Assembly: GCF_011761185.1 (NCBI RefSeq)
Contig: NZ_JAAOYM010000001.1
Location: forward strand, 3,472,001-3,536,000
Source of the DNA: Saccharomonospora amisosensis
GTDB taxonomy: Bacteria > Actinomycetota > Actinomycetes > Mycobacteriales > Pseudonocardiaceae
DNA length: 64,000 bases
Reading direction: 5' to 3'
Shown here: one piece after another, positions 61,811-64,000 of the stretch
Layout of the letters: every line of letters starts with the position of its first letter
Position numbering within the stretch: position 1 is the stretch's first letter
Program-made: the position numbers and the translations under genes
Notes under the pieces: model-generated
What the model saw: the letters and a program-made list of their open reading frames with translations, nothing else
Databases searched by the model: none
Told to the model about the DNA's origin: nothing

Positions 61811-63043
61811 TCAGACCAGCGCCTGGTAGACGAGCTGGCGCAGCTGCTGGCGAAGCGGGTAGGTGCTGGACGGCATGAGCTGGGTGAAGAACAGCACGGT
61901 CAGATCCTCCGCAGGATCCACCCAGAACGCCGTGCTCGCCGCACCACCCCAGGCGAATTCGCCCTCGCTGGACAGCGTCTTGGCCTTGGCCGGGTCACGC
62001 AGTACCGAGAACCCCAGCCCGAACCCGAACCCGTTGAACGGGATCTCGGCGAACAGCGGCCGCCCGAACTGCTCGAGGTCGACATCGCCGGGTAGGTGGT
62101 TTCGGGTCATCAGGCGCACGGTGCGCGGGCTGAGCAGCCGGGTGCCGTCGAGCTCGCCGCCACGCAGCAGCAGTTGCGTGAACCGGTGGTAGTCGGCCGC
62201 GGTGCCCGCCAGTCCCGCTCCGCCCTGCAGGCACGCGGGCTTCTTCTTGATCGCGTCTGTGAAGGTGTCGTTGCGCTTCGCGCGGCGGGTAACCGGGTCG
62301 GGCACGTACAGCGCGGCCAGCCGGTCCACGGCGGCACCGTCGACGTGGAAGGTGGTCTCCGTCATCCCGAGCGGGCCGAGGATGCGCTCGGCGAAGAACC
62401 GGTCGAGCGGCATTCCGGAGACGACCTCCACCAGCCTGCCGAGTACGTCGGTTGCCACCGAGTAGTTCCATTCGGTGCCCGGCTGGAACAGCAGCGGCAA
62501 CTCGGCCCAGGCCTCGCTGCACGCGGCCAGATCCTTGCCCTGCGGTGTGCTCCACTCGAAGCCCGCGGCCCGGTAGAGCCCGTCCACCGGGTGTGCGTGG
62601 TGAAAGCCGTACGTCAGCCCCGCCGTGTGAGTGAGCAGGTGCCATACCCTGATCGGCTCGGTGGCGGGTTCGGTCACCGGGCGCAGCGCCGAGCCCTTGA
62701 CGTACACCTGCGGCTCGGCGAGCTCGGGCAGCCAGCGGTGGATGGGATCGGTTAGTTCGAACTCACCTTCCTCGAACAGCATCATCGCGGCGACCGAGGT
62801 GATGGGCTTGGTCATCGAGTAGATGCGCCACAGAGTGTCGACCTCCACCCCGAGCCCGGCCTCCAGATCACGATGCCCGTAGCTGGAAAGGTGCGCGATC
62901 TTACCGTGCCGCGTCACGACGGTGAGCCAGCCGGGCAGCAGGCCCTCGTCGACGTAGCGCGCCATCCGGCGATCGATGCGGCTCAGCCGCTGGGCGTCGA
63001 AACCGAGTTCCCCGGCGTCAGCCTCCACCGCGAGGTTCGTCAT
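61811..63043 (-). CDS. serine hydrolase, beta-lactamase/esterase class C family
   Basis: 410 residues, cytosolic-looking. SxxK motif SMTK in WRIYSMTKPITSV, Tyr box WNYSVATDVLGRLVE, AGLAGTAADYHRF and WGGAASTAFWVDP toward the end. Likely an esterase or peptidase rather than a true beta-lactamase; substrate unknown. Confidence 0.88.
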   Translation of the reverse strand: MTNLAVEADAGELGFDAQRLSRIDRRMARYVDEGLLPGWLTVVTRHGKIAHLSSYGHRDLEAGLGVEVDTLWRIYSMTKPITSVAAMMLFEEGEFELTDPIHRWLPELAEPQVYVKGSALRPVTEPATEPIRVWHLLTHTAGLTYGFHHAHPVDGLYRAAGFEWSTPQGKDLAACSEAWAELPLLFQPGTEWNYSVATDVLGRLVEVVSGMPLDRFFAERILGPLGMTETTFHVDGAAVDRLAALYVPDPVTRRAKRNDTFTDAIKKKPACLQGGAGLAGTAADYHRFTQLLLRGGELDGTRLLSPRTVRLMTRNHLPGDVDLEQFGRPLFAEIPFNGFGFGLGFSVLRDPAKAKTLSSEGEFAWGGAASTAFWVDPAEDLTVLFFTQLMPSSTYPLRQQLRQLVYQALV

Positions 63044-63107
63044 GGCGTCAGTTCTACCGCCTGCGGAGCCGACAGTGTTAGCACCAGGTCAACATCGCTC
63101 CCGGTTG

Positions 63108-63941
63108 TCAGGCCATGAATTCGGCCTTCTCCGCACGCCACGCCTCGTCCGTGCGGCCGCGCCGCCAGTAGCCCGAGATGGAAAGCGCTTCCTTGGGCAC
63201 TCCCCGCTCGCTGAGCAGGTGACCGCGCAGTTCTCGGACCAACCCGGCCTCGCCGTGCACGAAGCCCTGCATCGTCCCCGGCGGGAAGTCGAGCGCGCGC
63301 ACGGCGGCGACCAGGTCGTCACCCGCGTCACGGTGCAGCCAGCTGATCTCCGCGGCACTCTTGGTGGCCAGCGGTTGCTCCTCCAACCCGTTCTCGACCA
63401 ACAGCAGTGCCAGCACGCGAGCATCGGCGGGCATCGCCTCGAGCGAGGCCGCGATGGCCGGGAGGGCCGCCTCGTCGCCGACCAGCAGGTGCCAGTCGGC
63501 CTGCGGGCTGGGCGCGTATCCCCCGCCCGGACCGGCCACCAGCACCTCGTCGCCTGGTTCGAGACTCGCCGCCCACGGACCCGCGAGTCCCGCCTCGCCG
63601 TGGTACACGAAGTCGATGACAAGCTCGCCCGCCACCGGGTCGTAACCGCGCACCGTGTACGTGCGCTGCTTCGGCCACAGCTCGCGCGGCAACTCGGCCT
63701 TGATCACTCGAAGGTCGAACGGCTCGGGATAGGTCACGCCGGGGACGGGGAACAGCACCTTGACGTAGCTGTCGGTGAAGCCGTTGGGAACGAACGTCGC
63801 AAGACCCTCGCCGCCGGAAACGACCCTGATCATGTGCGGCGTGAGCCGTTCGGTTCGCATTACGCGCAACCGGCTGACCGGCTTGCCGCCGCCGCGCTGC
63901 CTTGGTTGCCCGGACTGCCCGGACTCCGTGCGATCCGCCAT
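63108..63941 (-). CDS. siderophore-interacting protein (FAD-dependent ferric-siderophore reductase)
   Basis: 277 residues from the ATG at 63941, behind CCGAGGAGGCCCGC; a longer frame would run over the iron box. FAD site QRTYTVRGYDPVAGEL, NADPH part LLVGDEAALPAIAASLEAMP and the C-terminal SGYWRRGRTDEAWRAEK typical for the family. Reduces ferric siderophores in the cytoplasm to release iron. Iron-dependent repression is suggested by the upstream box. Confidence 0.94.
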   Translation of the reverse strand: MADRTESGQSGQPRQRGGGKPVSRLRVMRTERLTPHMIRVVSGGEGLATFVPNGFTDSYVKVLFPVPGVTYPEPFDLRVIKAELPRELWPKQRTYTVRGYDPVAGELVIDFVYHGEAGLAGPWAASLEPGDEVLVAGPGGGYAPSPQADWHLLVGDEAALPAIAASLEAMPADARVLALLLVENGLEEQPLATKSAAEISWLHRDAGDDLVAAVRALDFPPGTMQGFVHGEAGLVRELRGHLLSERGVPKEALSISGYWRRGRTDEAWRAEKAEFMA

Positions 63942-63971
63942 GCGGGCCTCCTCGGCTTGGCTCAACACTGG

Positions 63972-63990
63972 CAAGTTAAGGCTAACCTCA
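63972..63990 (-). promoter_or_regulatory. IdeR/DtxR iron box
   Basis: On the minus strand TGAGGTTAGCCTTAACTTG, close to the consensus TTAGGTTAGSCTAACCTAA (left half 8 of 9). It is 31 bases before the chosen start of the siderophore-interacting protein. Confidence 0.72.
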
Positions 63991-64000
63991 CTCACTCTCG

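Overview
The window is high-GC actinobacterial chromosome. Gene order and protein types point to the Pseudonocardiaceae (relatives of Saccharomonospora, Prauserella or Amycolatopsis); this is inferred, because no rRNA is present. The stretch dnaG, dgt, glyS, smtB-type ArsR, zur, uppS, recO, era, corC-type CBS protein, ybeY, phoH, dnaJ, hrcA (about 30-57.5 kb) follows the order known from Mycobacterium and its relatives, so this part is old vertical backbone.

Layout. 0-6.1 kb: end of a SnoaL-like gene, a VOC protein, a cytochrome P450 with a perfect hairpin terminator, an unusual ABC-2-type permease carrying an extracytoplasmic domain, and a divergent two-component system. 6.27-13.3 kb: a compact integrated element bounded by a displaced 3' half of a tRNA gene (left) and an intact tRNA with anticodon CAU (right). 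It has a tyrosine integrase, an excisionase-like HTH protein, a seven-gene overlapping operon ending in an HK97-type prohead protease and major capsid protein, and a replication-protein-like gene whose own coding sequence carries five iterons. It has no portal, terminase, tail or lysis genes, so it looks like a capsid-encoding phage satellite of the phiRv2 / cf-PICI kind. 13.3-17.1 kb: MarR/ClC pair and a Ser/Thr kinase. 17.1-22.5 kb: a 5-oxoproline (pyroglutamate) utilisation locus (PxpB-PxpC fusion, a second PxpC, PxpA, NRAMP-like transporter) whose two divergent transcription units share the same operator. 22.7-29.4 kb: SigB-type sigma factor, stress and transport genes, tRNA-Asn, trans-aconitate methyltransferase. 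29.5-47.8 kb: the conserved backbone, with metX-metY, a bacterial serpin, an ECF41 sigma factor, a class F sortase next to a Ser/Glu-repeat wall protein, and the ArsR-Zur pair.

47.84-49.32 kb: an IS110-family element inserted exactly where the stop codon of a deaminase-like gene overlapped the ribosome binding site of era; its left non-coding end looks like a bridge RNA. 49.3-59 kb: CBS/CorC protein, ybeY, phoH, HIT, MarR/DoxX pair, an orphan 33-residue ORF with a strong downstream hairpin, rsmE, dnaJ, hrcA, aminotransferase. 59-64 kb: a subtilisin-inhibitor-like protein, a large catalase, a serine hydrolase and a siderophore-interacting protein behind an IdeR/DtxR-type iron box.

The most interesting item is the minimal capsid-encoding satellite with its replication origin apparently embedded in its replication gene. 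Next are the IS110 insertion with a readable empty site and candidate bridge RNA, and the shared-operator pyroglutamate regulon.
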